Below, in pieces: positions 34,911 to 46,789 of a DNA stretch of 64,000 bases (the stretch's first letter is position 1; each line of letters begins with the position of its first letter). The notes beneath the pieces were generated by a model that searched no databases, had not been told where the DNA came from, and saw only the letters and a program-made list of their open reading frames with translations. The stretch covers positions 9,763,003 to 9,827,002 of the forward strand of contig JAJEKV010000006.1 of the NCBI GenBank assembly GCA_021234155.1, read 5' to 3'. The position numbers and the translations under genes are program-made. Source of the stretch: Isoetes taiwanensis (taxonomy: Eukaryota > Streptophyta > Lycopodiopsida > Isoetales > Isoetaceae).

Positions 34911-36810
34911 TTTTGGTTGTTTGCACTTGGGACATGGCTGAGAAGTCGCGGTTGAAGACATGAAGCAATTAATTGAAGGCCCGGAATGGAGTTTGGATCT
35001 ATCCTCCTCCTGATGTGGCAATTAAAAGCCAAGAGCTGCTTTTGCAATAGCAAGACATTGTTTAGCATGCTTCTGGATGGCCGATAAATTGGAACCCCAT
35101 TCTTTTACTTGCCATGGCTCTACATGCATGTTTAAAGTAGAGATGGTGCATCAAGCTATCTATGAAAAGGACCACGTTTCGGCCTCCAAACGTAAATCCT
35201 ACAAGTTGCTATGTTCTTGAAGGGCTTACATTTCGGAGGTCGAGTTTTGGTCTTTTGCACTTGCGATGCATGCTTTGAATAGATATGGTGTGTTAGAACC
35301 TCCAGGATGCTTAAGGCAACCAATGTTTGTGCAAAATTTGCAAAATAACATCAATTACATTAGGATTCCTAAAGTAAAATGAGGAAGTTACACTCAGATC
35401 CAAATAACTGGGGCTTTGCTAATCATTTTTAAATAATTTTTGGAGGAGCAATAAGAGAAAAGTTGTGGTGAGATGCAGGAAATAATTTACCTCAATTTGG
35501 ATATGAGATGACAGAGAAAATCGGGTTCAAAGCTGGAACAAAAAATTGATAGTGCATTTCCCTGAGACAAAACAAGGTCTGCACACTCAAATGATGATAA
35601 CTCAGGTTATACTCAACAGTTTGGATTATTTTTGAAATAAATATTGGAAAACAACTATAAGAACATGTGGGAAAAAACTTGGTCGGATTTGGAATTGAAA
35701 TGATGGAGAAAAACTAGCTCAAAGTGGATCACAAATTTTGTTAGTGAACTATCATAGAAAAACAACAAGCCACATACAGAGTGCAGACATTCAACAAATA
35801 GGAGGATAGATTCAAACTCCATTCCGTCAGTTTGTCTGCTTCGCGTTTTCAACTGCAACTTCTCAGGCATGTCCCAAGTACAAATGACCAAAACTCAACC
35901 TCCAAAATGTAAACCCTTCAAGAACCTAGCAACACACAGGGTTTACGTTTCGGAGGCTATACCCTAGTAAGATTCGACCAGGGCCTTGTATCGTGCCATG
36001 ACATAAACGGAGGGTGTGCAATTGGGATCTTGACTGGACATTAGACTTGGTCTTAGATTGAATAAATTTCCTGCTTGTCGCGAAGATGACCTCGTAGATG
36101 CTGCTTCTTGGGGCACGCAGTTAGGGCAGCTATGGCAGGAGAGGCGTCTTTCTTTCCTTTCTTCGGCACTGCTGGTGCACAAACAGATCTTCGATTCCTT
36201 AGCCAAATTGTTTGTCTTTTACCACTCCTTATCCTAGCTTTCTTTGTACTACTTCATTCTATATAACTCTTAGAAGCATGAATAAGCATTGTTTATTGGA
36301 GACGAAGAAGGTGTGAACCTGTAATAGTCCCTCGTCATCATCCATAAAATGCCATGACATCATAGTGAAATATGCTCTTCTAAAAAGTTGCAAAGTAGGC
36401 TAGGCAAATTCTTCATTTTTCCATCTATCCATATTTTTTGCCACATCATAGCTCATTTTTGCCACCTCATTGCTCATCTTAATACACCTTCACCGTTGTT
36501 TCTAATAGAAACTTGATTGCTCTTAGCTAGTTAGAACCCTAATAGAATATGGAAGTGCCAAGTGACCCTATTGCACAAGTATCACAATGATGAATCACAT
36601 GCAAAAGCTTGTTTGTATAAGTGAAATCTGGTACTTCAATTTTGCCATCTCCTCCTCTGGGCAATCTAGAATATAGACACCTGGCTTTGACTCTTTGGGG
36701 CATGGCATAACCGTCGGTGCAATCTTTAGAAACATGAGAAGTTACAAGAGCGTTTGACTAAATATGAGGTATGCAATTTGGTTCCCATGTCCTTTTACTT
36801 AGAGAAAAGG
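34911..36810. other. Non-coding AT-rich stretch with an inverted-repeat element
   Basis: No gene is supported. It contains the inverted repeats described at 35181-35957 and an additional partial arm at 34908-34966. Confidence 0.5.
35181..35957. repeat. ~780-bp inverted-repeat (fold-back) element
   Basis: Left arm 35181-35273 and right arm 35866-35957 are imperfect reverse complements over about 90 bases, for example TTCTTGAAGGG left and CCCTTCAAGAA right. A further partial copy of the left arm lies at 34908-34966 and extends the pairing outward with 35838-35903. The interior is AT-rich and non-coding. This fits a small non-autonomous DNA element or fold-back; target-site duplications are not evident. 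Confidence 0.55.
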
Positions 36811-37155
36811 TTTTTTTTTTTTTTTTGGGTTGCCCCTAGGGGGGCAAACCCTCGTTTGTATGGGGTTGTGGCATATCCTGAGTATATGCTGGAATATACT
36901 CAGAATATGTTAATGACTGCTAAAAACTGATTGTATCCTGTAAACTGGCGGTCATTTGCGTTCTAAACCGAGGATGGTCTAACCGGTTAACTGGCATGGC
37001 AGATAGAAGCTTGAATTTGATGAATAAGCTTGGATTATGCTGCCGTTCTATTCGGGACGAGGGCAAGAATGGGCATTCGGGACAAGGGCTAAAATAGGGT
37101 TTTCTAGTTGAACTTGGGAGTAGATTAGCTTCAAAAACTCAGGTGAAGCTATGGC
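36811..37155 (-). mobile_element. Short poly(A) retroposon, copy 1
   Basis: On the minus strand it ends in a 16-base A run (36811-36826 as T on +), directly preceded by a hairpin-forming TTGCCCCCCTAGGGGCAA. It matches 40263-40618 almost base for base over about 330 bases. I cannot identify an RNA polymerase III head, so it is either a SINE of unknown origin or the 3' end of an unrecognised LINE. Confidence 0.75.
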
Positions 37156-40100
37156 CCAGCTTGTCCCTGTTTATAAGGACTCCATGTCTTTGTGACAGAC
37201 TCCAGTTGAATGACGAATCAGGTACGCATTTTTTGAACCTGGATTTTGCAGCTCAACCTATCTTGGTTGTGCTTGGAGTAATTTGTGGGTTGTGACCGCT
37301 ACGCCTTCTGGAACAATGTTTTGTTTAGTATTTAGCTTAGAAATTCTGTGAAACCCTGTAAATTATAGTTCTGCTCGGGTGCACCATTGCCAAATTGAAG
37401 GGTTGCAATCTGTAGAAGTGGAAGAAATTGTTGAACGTGTATATAAATTGCTTGCGAAAGAGCTGAACCTAGTTTTCAATTGGGTAAATCGGATCTGGTG
37501 AATTGGACTGTCACAGACTGCTTGCAAGGCTATCAACCAATGCATGAAAGAACAGAACTTGCATGGACATGAAGAATTTTGCATTCAATTAAGTTGCAGA
37601 ATACTCTATAGTTATTGATGGTAACAGGGCTTTCAGACTTCCAGTTTTTGGGAATGACAGGAAGTATTGTTATGTTCCTATACCATGCATCAGTATGATA
37701 TATATTAGCTATTCGATGTGATTGACTAACTTTCTTCTTTATGTTCAAGGTTTATAATAGATGGAAATCTGAAATGAAAGGTAAGCAGTTGTCTACAATA
37801 TCCCAAACATGGGGAAGGCATTTATTAGTTGACTTTATGGAACTTTATGACTGATTTCCAAACAGTTGAATCTGTTTGTTAGTCCATTTGTTGGACAGAA
37901 TTTTAAAGGCCATACTCGTGAAATGAACCTAGGAAGGCAATCCTGAACTAGAGTATTGCGTTTCATAGTGAAACTCTGGAAAGATCAATGGGTTTGGAAA
38001 GAACTTAGTTCCTGCCATTGTTACAATTCATTGCATATTTTGAAAATTTGCCATGCATTTTCATTATTTGTGCCATATGTGCAGTGCTGTTTTCCTTCGC
38101 TGCAGATGCTACTCTTCAAAGCATAATCACCTCAGGATAAATGGCAGCAATGTACTCTGCAATTTTGCTACAAGGTACATTAACTATTTAGCTGCTCATG
38201 GCCATTTTACACAATCATGTTTGTTTTCTTCCTTGCTTCTAGAGGTTGTGCATTGAGATATGTTTTAAAACAATCCCATAGTTTTTTCCTCAGCTCTTAA
38301 ATTGTTCGGTCTGCCTAGTCTGAACAACTGAGGCATACTTTAATATCAGATATGAAGAGCATGGCTCTACTTATTCATTTTTAGATGCTGTCAGCCATGT
38401 GCAATTTATCTACGTGTGTGCATATTTTTTCGTCCCATATTAACATTGATGATGTTATAGTGTATCATCTCTGATAGCGTCCTTCGCGGATGTATTCTTC
38501 ATGAATTTGTAGGCTTTTATGGAGACGTGGAAAGTCAATCAATTATGACAAGGTCCTACTCTTTCTCGTGTTGCAGAGGGACAAAAACGACAATGAAATT
38601 TTAGTTTCTCTCCATGAAGATTTGTTCATAAATATCGTTCTTACCCCGTGGCTGCTTCATTGCAACAGGATGAATTACTCTTGCAATTTGTGCAAATTTG
38701 TACAAGATACTCCATGGTTGTGCAGGCAGAATTTAGACACAAAGATCTTCAATGTAAATATACAATAAGGTTTGATTATCGTAGGCCTTTGGGAAAATAC
38801 ATTTGCATGTTTACATCCAAATCCAAAACGAACATTTCCTTCTCATCTTGCTTGACGTAGACATGCAAAAACATTTATATCCACATCAAAGTTACCCATA
38901 TCTTATTTTGTTAACCAATGAACCATCTGCTACCTTAGCAGTTTAATTATCATTTACCATATGTTTTGGGAATGCACAGGGAGAATTTGGAACTGATGCT
39001 TTGAAGACATTAAAAGCATGGGAAAAAAGGTAGATATGTATTTATATCTGTGCTTTAACTTAGCAAACCGGCTTCGTTTAACAGGCAATTAATTGCTTTG
39101 GTTTATGGCCAGCTAAGCAAATTATGTTTTATATGCTTCATGTGACCATTCTGAACATTGTACAGTTGTCTAATGCTTTCTGCAGACAAATTCAAGGGAG
39201 GCTTCGTATTTTCCATAGCTTGCTGGCCTTGCAAATGGATGCAGAAGGGACTGCATTCATGATGATGCACCATTCTAAATCTTGTATATTTCTCTAACCC
39301 TTTTTGCAGACAAATTTAAGGAGAGGTTCATGGATGTAATACATCTTACATTTTGTATGCAAAAGCAATCCTTCCAAGCTAAATGTGAAATGGTAGGAGC
39401 ATATGGTTCCTAGATGGATCTAAGCAGGGCATTTCTGGTTGAGAGGGTTTGGGGATTAACTAGAGAGGCTAAAACCTAGTTGGCGTTTCTAAAATTTTAG
39501 AGAATGAACTTCCAAATATAATAGATATGTCTCAAATAAAGAAAACTAAGGATGCTTCTAGTTGTAATTGCTGCTATAAATGTAAAAATTCCACATATTA
39601 GTAAATTCAGTTTTTTTTTGTAATATGTTGGCGTTCAGAGGTTTTTTAAGCTGGCTCCAGAGGTGGAGTTTGTGATGGTCTTAAAGCACCATCTTAGGGC
39701 CCTAACTTAGCTAGTAATCAACCAATACTCTATAGGTAGGTTTGTGCATCCTTATGAACATAACAGATTTAAATTCTCATTTGCACTCAAACTGAAGGAA
39801 AAGCTGTTATTCTAGATCATTGACCAAAGGGGATGGAGCCCATAATGTTGTATCAAAGCCATATCTTGTAAGACGACTAAATAAAGTCCATTATTAAATC
39901 ATGTTGTCTAGAAGCTAAAGTATGCTATCCACCATATTGTTGACGCTCACCTTCCCATTCCCTTGTAGATTTGCATCCATTCATATGCGCATTCGAGTGG
40001 TTTATAGGTTTGACATATTGGTAATGTTAAGATTCATACATTGCTCCTAGAATCCACATTTTGTTTATATATAAAAATACAATAATTATTGTTATCTTAG

Positions 40101-40262
40101 AAAATTAATTCCTAACAAAATTCTATTACACACTCGACAACTTATAACATTTCATCACTTTTGACTCCCCTTGATATTTAGACTCTACAACAATGGACTA
40201 TCACCCAAAAACACAACCACCAACCCCATTTAAAATATCTAACACACTCGTCAACACATATG
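37156..40262. other. Intron-like AT-rich stretch, possible gene remnant
   Basis: No clear gene. Several short stretches look exon-like, with AG before and GT after. One is about 38981-39030 (GEFGTDALKTLKAWEK), with acceptor CACAG and donor GTAGAT. None can be joined into a recognisable protein. Composition (T-rich runs before AG) suggests intron DNA of an old gene, perhaps the one that contained the RHM exon, but that is a guess. Confidence 0.2.
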
Positions 40263-40618
40263 TTTTTTTTTTTTTTTTTTTTTTTTTTTGGGTTGCCCCT
40301 AGGGGGGCAAACCCTCGTTTGTATGGGGTTGTGGCATATCCTGAGTATATGCTGGGATATACTCAGAATATGTTGATGACTGCTCCAAACTGATTGTATC
40401 CTGTAAACTGACGGTCATTTGCGTTCTAAACCGAGGATGGTCTAATCGGTTAACTGGCACGGTAGATAGAAGCTTGAATTTGATGAATAAGCTTGGATCA
40501 TGCTGCCATTCTATTCGGGACAAGGGCAAGAATGGGCATTCGGGACAAGGGCTAAAATAGGGTTTTCTAGTTGAACTTGGGAGTAGATTAGCTTCAAAAA
40601 CTCAGGTGAAGCTATGGC
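40263..40618 (-). mobile_element. Short poly(A) retroposon, copy 2
   Basis: Near-identical to copy 1 (36811-37155), with a 27-base A tail on the minus strand (T at 40263-40289). The long intact tail and near identity imply recent insertion. Similarity ends at GAAGCTATGGC on the right in both copies, which marks the common 5' end. Confidence 0.8.
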
Positions 40619-40892
40619 AAAAGCTTTCCCAAAAATTCAAACATTTCTCTAGCTTTTGAGTTTCAATAAAATGCTGGCATCTTCACGAACAAATGCAAGA
40701 CAAAATGCCAGATCAAAAGGGACCTAGATTGTTTATGATATCTTAAGTACTGCAACTAACTGTTATTACATTTAACAGTGAACACCCAGCTCAACATGTT
40801 GATCGCCAGACCTACATCCTTCATGCCAAGTGATGTAGTTCTGTATTTCTTCAAGTAGGTTTTTCAATGAATTCGTTGGGCGTCTTGTTGCA

Positions 40893-41075
40893 ATTTTTGG
40901 GTTGCCTCTAGGGGGGCAATCCCTTGGTTATGTGGAATTTTGGCATGTTCTGGGTATATGCTAGTATATCTGGAATATGCTGAAAACTGCTCCAAATTCC
41001 CTATCGGCTGTAAACTGGCAGTCGCCCTTGTTGTTGGGCGGCGGCTGTGCAAACCATCTAACCGGCCAGTGCAGG
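40893..41075 (-). mobile_element. Short poly(A) retroposon, copy 3 (diverged)
   Basis: Shares the terminal hairpin (GGTTGCCTCTAGGGGGGCAA on +), the GTATATGCTAGTATAT region and the CTAACCGG block with the other copies but is clearly older. The A tail is only five bases. It lies just upstream of the RHM exon. Confidence 0.65.
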
Positions 41076-41216
41076 TCTGGTCATCGTCCACAGCGTTGGC
41101 TTATCCAGCCTGTTTAAATATGGCCTGGACATGACCGATCGAAGATGACAGATAATGATCTGTTTCTGCAAAATAATGGTGATCCCAACCAGATTTATAC
41201 CTCTTTGGTGAATCAG

Positions 41217-41483
41217 TTTATGGCCCCAATCAATTTCCTGAGAAGCTGATACCTAAGCTAATCCTTCTTGCAATGCAGGGCAGACCTCTTCTTATCCATG
41301 GAAATGCAGCAATGTAAGGAGTTATCTTTTCTGTGAAGATGTTGCTGAAGCTTTTGATGTTGTTCTTCACAAAGGAGAAGTTGGCCATGTTTATAACATT
41401 GGTGCCAAGAAGGAAAGGCGTGTTTTGGATGTGGCAAAGGATGTCTGCAAGCTTTTTGATCTTGAGCCAGAGGTAGCTATTCG
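41217..41483 (+). pseudogene. Exon of RHM (UDP-L-rhamnose synthase) gene, frameshifted
   Basis: Encodes a near-exact piece of the N-terminal UDP-glucose 4,6-dehydratase domain of plant RHM. It reads [20 protein letters not shown], then GRPLLIHGN, then RSYLFCEDVAEAF, then VVLHKGEVGHVYNIGAKKER and VLDVAKDVCKLFD. In plants this cytosolic enzyme makes UDP-rhamnose for cell-wall pectin. The piece has a plausible acceptor before it (AATCAG) and a good donor after it (GTATGT at 41484), so it looks like a genomic exon rather than a retrocopy. One base is missing in the GNGSN motif near 41307, which breaks the frame and creates a stop. No other RHM exon was found in the window. It is a gene fragment, unless the indel is a sequencing error and the rest of the gene lies in pieces elsewhere. 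Confidence 0.85.
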
Positions 41484-41489
41484 GTATGT

Positions 41490-42336
41490 TGTTCAAGTAT
41501 TCTATTGTCTAGAAGTAGCAATTTAAATTGACTGTTTTGAACTATGATTTAAGCCACTTCACTCTCCGACCATGAAGGGCAACCCTCCGTGCGCAGCACC
41601 TTGTTTTTCATATTTACGTTTAGCATGCTTGATTTTCATGCATGCGCCTTTGTCTAGTATAAGGCATATTTGCTACTAGTCTTTATTTAGTAAAGATTGG
41701 CTTAGGCACCATTTGACTACCTCTATGTTTCACTAAAATCTTCTCCTAAAATTATACTACTTTCAGATTTATTCTTTTTCTCACCTATATTAGGCACTTG
41801 TTTATTCAAAGGATAGCATCTTTAATGGTCTAAATACCACAAGGATATTTGGACTATTCATCCCATTATGGGAAACCTAGCCATGCAAATATCTTCTTCT
41901 AGCACCCTTGTGTTTTAAGGAAATTTGTCTCTGAAACGTTGTTTCATCATAATTGAGCTCTAATGCATGAGGATCCCAACTTGATCTGAATATTTTTCTA
42001 ATCATGAGGAAAGGAAATTCTTATTTTACTGTTACAATCTAATCAGAAATTGGCATCAATGTCTAGCATAGTGTTGAGAAATTATAGTTCTAACTTGACA
42101 TCCATGGGTATTGTCTATACCCTTGTTTGCATATAATGGTAATCCATTAAACTATGACTAAAACCAACTTTTTTTTTTTGAATAAGCGTGCCCCTTGGAG
42201 GCCACCATGCTTGAAATTTTCAATGGTCTAGTCCTTTTGTCTATCATTTTGATATTGTTTATGCACAATACCTTTATATTAATGAGGCATGCAAGCCAAT
42301 GATAAGACATGTAAGAGTGGCCTTTAAAATGTCGAA
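41490..42336. other. Non-coding AT-rich stretch
   Basis: No gene or repeat recognised. It follows the RHM exon donor site and may be intron sequence. Confidence 0.4.
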
Positions 42337-42790
42337 CTAGCATGCCACATAGGGTCAAACACCTCGGCTCAAACATGTCACCTAGGCTCAAATATGCCAC
42401 CTAGGTTCAAGCATTGCCCCTAGGGTTCAAACATGCCCTAGGCCACATAGGCTTAATTATGACACATGGATCAAACATGCCCTTAGGCTCAAACATGCCA
42501 TTAGGGTTATAACAATGCTCTTTCAAATTATTTATTTATTTTTTAAGGGCAAGATATGCTTTTGTATGATTTTTTGATGGTTGAAATGTTGTGTCCCTAG
42601 GCTTGAACATGTCCTTGGGCTAGAACATGGCACATTAGCTCAAACATGCAACATATGCTCAAATTTGACATGTGGCTCAAACATGACCATCGCTCAAACA
42701 TACCACATAGACTCAAACATGACCATAGACTCAAACATGCCACATAGACTCAAACATGAGACATGGCTCAAACATGCTACTAGGATGTAT
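42337..42790 (+). repeat. Degenerate copy of the 19-bp minisatellite
   Basis: Units such as GGCTCAAACATGTCACCTA and GACTCAAACATGCCACATA belong to the same family as 32740-34910 but are more diverged and interrupted by about 75 bases of AT-rich DNA (42505-42585). It ends ~40 bases before the chromovirus fragment at 42833, as the main array lies close to copy B's chromovirus LTR. Confidence 0.75.
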
Positions 42791-42832
42791 AAAAAAATAG
42801 GACGTTCTCCTTAATTTTCGGTTGAAATTTTT

Positions 42833-43530
42833 ATGCCGAAACGCGTTACCCGATGCACGATCAGGAATTGCTTGCAGTTGTCAGGGCGTTAAGAATCTGG
42901 AGGCACTATCTCTTAGGAAGGAAGTTCCAGTTGGACACGGATCACCAGAGCCTCCAATATGTATTCACGCAACCGCACCTTAACCTGAGGCAGCGAAGGT
43001 GGATGGAGTTTCTCGAAGAGTATGACTTTGACATAGTCTACAAGCCGGGGAAGCTTAACGTGGTAGCAGATGCACTTTCAAGGCATCCACTCACAACTAG
43101 AGTGCATTGCAATGCCATTTCGACGCTCTCCAGCGATTTCGAGAAGAAGATTGAAGAAACCTTGCCAACGGATGTGGACTTCAAAGAAGTATGGGCAAGC
43201 TTGTGCAAGGAAGCAAGAACAGATAAGGAGAGGGAAACCTTCAAAAATTTTAAGAAGGAAGGTAACCTTCTCTACCATAAGAACAAGTTGTGCGTGCCTG
43301 AATCATCTGGAGTAAGGAAGTTGATCCTCCACGACACCCACAACAACCCAATAGCTGGCCACGCAGGATTCATGAAGACATACTTCAAAGTGCGTAACAG
43401 TTATTATTGAGGTAGCTCGCCACATCAAGGAATGTCAGCTATGTCAGCAAACGAAGGCAGAACAGCTTCGAATCCCAAGTGCATTGGAACCATTAGCGGT
43501 GCCAAACGCTAAGTGGGAGGTCGTCAGCAT
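42833..43530 (+). pseudogene. Second chromovirus: RNase H and integrase start (left part)
   Basis: Begins abruptly at RYPMHDQELLAVV inside RNase H (no RT, protease or gag) and is open to about 43410. RNase H shows TDHQSL and ADALSRHP, then the spacer, then the start of the integrase zinc finger (HDTHNNPIAGHAGF). At about 43409 a small deletion removes the WPGMKK segment and shifts the frame. The CQLCQQTK zinc ligands and NAKWEVVS follow in another frame. The coding sequence stops at 43530 where the TIR transposon starts; it resumes at 52229. It closely resembles the copy B protein but is a distinct element. Confidence 0.9.
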
Positions 43531-43548
43531 CACAAGGCCCCCAAAATT
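43531..43548 (+). repeat. Left terminal inverted repeat
   Basis: CACAAGGCCCCCAAAATT; pairs with 52210-52228. Preceded by AT (43529-43530), the left target-site copy. Confidence 0.9.
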
Positions 43549-44199
43549 GAATTAGTATGATCTTTTTCTAATGATTTTGTAGTAAAAACCAACTCCTAAA
43601 ATCAATACCGGTATGTGGGCCAAAAAGTTTACAAATCATGACATACGAATAGTGTTTCTTCACATAGTATTGAAAGATGATAATATAGAGCTAGTTTTTG
43701 TGACAACTTGAATATATGATATGTGCTACTACTTAATTTATCACGTTTATCGGAATGATATTTGATCACATCTATTATCCTTGGTTTATTAACATTGTAA
43801 TTTTATGCGCGTAATTAGTATGATATTTTACAACGATTAATCATCTTTGTTATTTTAGTGTATAATTATTATGGTATTCTGTGCTTCACGTGGCAAGCTT
43901 GGTAAAACGATTAGAGACCATAGTATTCAACCTTCATGTTTGAGCGTAGGCCTAATAAAATTTGAGGGTTCATGATTTTTTTACATGGTTCTAAATTGTG
44001 ATATCTCCTAATTAATTGGTATATTTCAGCATATGGTTCATTTGAGCATTTTTATTTTATTTTTCCTTTTTTTTAATCCAAATTTGCCTATTATCGGTAT
44101 TTTGATTACAAAAGGGAAGAGTACAGAAGACCAAGATGCTCAATTTTTTTTTCCATTGAATTTTGTCATCAGAGTACATTGAGGTCCTTCGCCTAGTAG
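43549..44199. other. AT-rich left subterminal region of the TIR transposon
   Basis: No gene. AATTAGTATGAT motifs at about 43549 and 43813 and one CTAGTTTTTG near 43692 are shared with the right end. Confidence 0.55.
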
Positions 44200-44457
44200 T
44201 TAGGAACACTTGTGATAGCGCAGACCATTAGTTTGTTTTGATTGTCTTAATTTGCGCATTGCATTGTTTTCAATTTGTCGTATGCGTTCCCTAGTCACAT
44301 TGTACATGTAACCCACTTCTTCAAGAGTCTTAGACACGCCACCCGGCCGGACCAAATCGATGCCGAGATAATCTCTCGCTCCCCGTGATTTTAAAGTGTG
44401 CAAAACCTTGTCCACATCTTCTTTTAGCCACAATGCAATGGTAACTTTCTCGGACAT
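44200..44457 (-). pseudogene. Plastid sigma factor fragment: region 4 (C-terminal exon)
   Basis: Encodes the sigma-70 region 4 helix-turn-helix that contacts the -35 promoter box. It reads LKEDVDKVLHTLKSRGAR, then KTLEEVGYMYNVTRERIRQI, ENNAMRKLRQ and a normal-looking C-terminus ending YHKCS. The order and the TRERIRQIE motif are diagnostic of sigma-70 proteins. Plants use nuclear sigma factors (SIG1-6) to direct the chloroplast-encoded RNA polymerase. The usual RLRFGID before the LEEVG helix is altered here (DYLGIDLVRPGGV), a sign of decay. It lies in the same orientation as the region 2 exon at 46672-46774, about 2.2 kb away, so the two come from one intron-containing gene. Confidence 0.85.
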
Positions 44458-44618
44458 TGAAGGTACTTGCCAATGGCATATTGAATCGCATCTTCTTTTA
44501 TATGGTGAAACGGTAACCTCGCCTTCTTTTCTCCATAAAAATCTTTTTCGGTGTCTAATATGGAGTGCAAGCTTCGATTATCTCTTTGTAATGCGTGTGA
44601 GCAACGGTTTTTCTTCAT
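44458..44618 (-). pseudogene. Possible sigma factor region 3.2 remnant
   Basis: Directly upstream (minus strand) of the region 4 exon, a different frame reads NRSLHSILDTEKDFYGEKK. This resembles the linker that precedes region 4 in plant sigma factors. Weak similarity; the frame does not continue into region 4. Confidence 0.35.
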
Positions 44619-44619
44619 A

Positions 44620-46385
44620 TTTATTGGCTACCGTTGATGAACATAAGCAAGCTCATTCTCGCAGAGCAGATATCCGATCCTCCTTCTCCTGCAGAATCAA
44701 AGATGTGGCTTGAATTTGTTCTTTCAACTGCTCCTCGCTCGCATCTCCCACTTGTTTTGCTTAGATTGGTAGATGGTAACAATAGAATCATTCAAGAAAT
44801 TCGTTTTTATCTTCAGCCTCCCTAGCAATTTCAAATGCTTGTCGCAACTTTTTTCAAGCAGTACTTTCTACGTGGTTATGCTTCGATCTCTTTGTGGTGT
44901 GACACAAGATAGCTCAAGTTCGTCCATCAAGAACTCACTTTGACCTTCAATAAAACTTTTGGTGTCTAGTATACCTCAATGCGGCTATATCCCCATGTAC
45001 ACTCGTGAGAAAAACAGATTAGAAAGGAAGTAAAGCAAACTATAATAAATATACCTTGCACATATGCACCTCATTGTGATGTCCATATGCGGTTGTTAAT
45101 TTTGTCTCATAGTTCATCAATTTTCCCGCATTGGATATACCATGCATCATAATCTCAAAGAATTTATTATTCACCTTAGATATTGATCATTTTCAACTTT
45201 CACATAGCTCAAACTAGTCTCAGAACTCTTCAATCTCTTGTTGATACTCATTGACCTGCATCATGGGCTGTTAATGACATCTCACATGCAATTGCATTGC
45301 ATAGACAAGGTACATATGCACAATCAAATATACCTTAACCTGAAGTGTGTCTTGTTTAGCAAGTAAAAGTCCGCTTCTACAAACATCAACGTAAGCATTG
45401 ATGATCAAATATTGGGAAAAAATGCAAAGAATTGCTGGTTGAGAAGAGGTATAAAACATACTTACTTGATAATCGTTACAAAGCATGTTGTTGAAGCTTT
45501 TAACAGCTGATCAGGACCAAATGAAGATATTAGACACCAATTTCGATGTTTCACAAAGATTTCGCAAAAGCTTGTAGCTATTATGACGTTTGTATAGAGA
45601 ATAAGTAGAGGACCCGATTTATATAAGTATTATAGATATCAAACCGCCGATGTAGATGGATGATCAATGCATTTTGTATAGAAGTCTATTTGGTCTTCTC
45701 TATCCTGAATATGACCGCGGACCGGACTTTTGTGCTTTGCAATGAGTTTACTTTACAAAATTCATGTGACCACCGTGACTTGTTGATAGTTATTTGCTAA
45801 GTCTATCTCAAGGGTACTTTGAATGAAGACTTGTTTTACGAAAGCTCTAATGGCCTTGCTTTTGGCTTGTACATGAATGTACATGTATAACTTCCAATGA
45901 TGCCTATATTGGAGGTAATGACTTAACAGATTAAGGAGTTGACTGGGCTTCAAGAAACCAAAGTCAACATAGAGGCAGACTTAAAGGCCATGTCAACGAT
46001 ATCCACTACCATCATGAAGATGAATGCATTGGTGTGGGTAACGCACCATTGTAGCTAAAAAGAGAGGAACGTAAACTAACTATCGGAGATGAGTGCCTAT
46101 GATGAGCCATATCATCATGCGGGCATGGCTCATTATGCATGCCTATTTAGTTTGATTGTGTCCTAGGTGCCTACTTTTGTTTTGTATTTTTCTCGATAAC
46201 GTTGGTCATACAAGCATATACACTTTTAAGCTTTTCCTACTCTTCATTGTGGTTGTTGTATAGTTATTTAAGAATACTCCAATGTGGTAACACAAAGAAG
46301 ATTGAAAATTTTGATCGCAAAATCTTTGCATGAATATGTTGAGAGCACATCCAATCCATGTCAAAAGCACAATAACCTGTGAATG
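44620..46385. other. Intron-like DNA inside the captured sigma gene
   Basis: No coding region recognised. Probably an intron of the captured gene, possibly with later insertions. Confidence 0.45.
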
Positions 46386-46622
46386 TCATAGGTTTCGACC
46401 ATGCCGTTCAAACGCTTCAACAAACAAACTAAAAAGATGGCTAAGTGGATTATAGGGTCCTTTCAAACTTATCCTCATAAAGAGAACCCGCGCAAAACCG
46501 CCAATAGATGGTGAACCTTCATGTTTATTGTATATCATTAGTGCTCGAATGTTGGAAGCATCGAGAGGCAGATAACAAAGAACAAAACTTAGACGAGAAA
46601 TTACTTCTTTGGCCAAAGACAT
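46386..46622 (-). pseudogene. Possible sigma factor region 3 remnant
   Basis: An open minus-strand frame contains EGSPSIGGFARVLFMR, loosely similar to the EGVTPSIDRIAKSLNMS-type segment of region 3 in plant sigma factors. It sits downstream of the region 2 exon, where region 3 should be. The rest of the frame shows no similarity. Low certainty. Confidence 0.3.
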
Positions 46623-46671
46623 TCGCTTAATTAGAAACTGATAGTGAATTCAAGAAGTGGTTTTCCCTTAC

Positions 46672-46774
46672 CTGGTCCCGCTTGTTTTATCCACCAGTAT
46701 GCATATGTTGAGAGCTTAAATCCCTTGGTAGAATCAAATTTCTCTACTCCTCTGATCAAACCTATGCTCCCTTC
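46672..46774 (-). pseudogene. Plastid sigma factor fragment: region 2 exon
   Basis: Encodes [20 protein letters not shown] then [12 protein letters not shown]: sigma-70 regions 2.2 to 2.4, which bind the polymerase clamp and recognise and melt the -10 box. On the minus strand the exon is preceded by CTGCAG and followed by GTAAGG, normal splice sites. The aromatic YAYWWIKQ motif is intact. Upstream, about 46909-46790, is a basic stretch ([19 protein letters not shown]) that may belong to an earlier exon. Intron boundaries show that genomic DNA, not a cDNA, was captured. Which of the SIG paralogues is the source cannot be told. Confidence 0.88.
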
Positions 46775-46789
46775 CTGCAGCACTAAAAC

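Noticed and set aside
32982-34968. Repetitive open frames of 80-120 codons on both strands (SNMPRWLKHAT-like)
   Set aside because: Three 19-bp units make 57 bases, so frames repeat without stops. They follow the minisatellite phase and are open on both strands.
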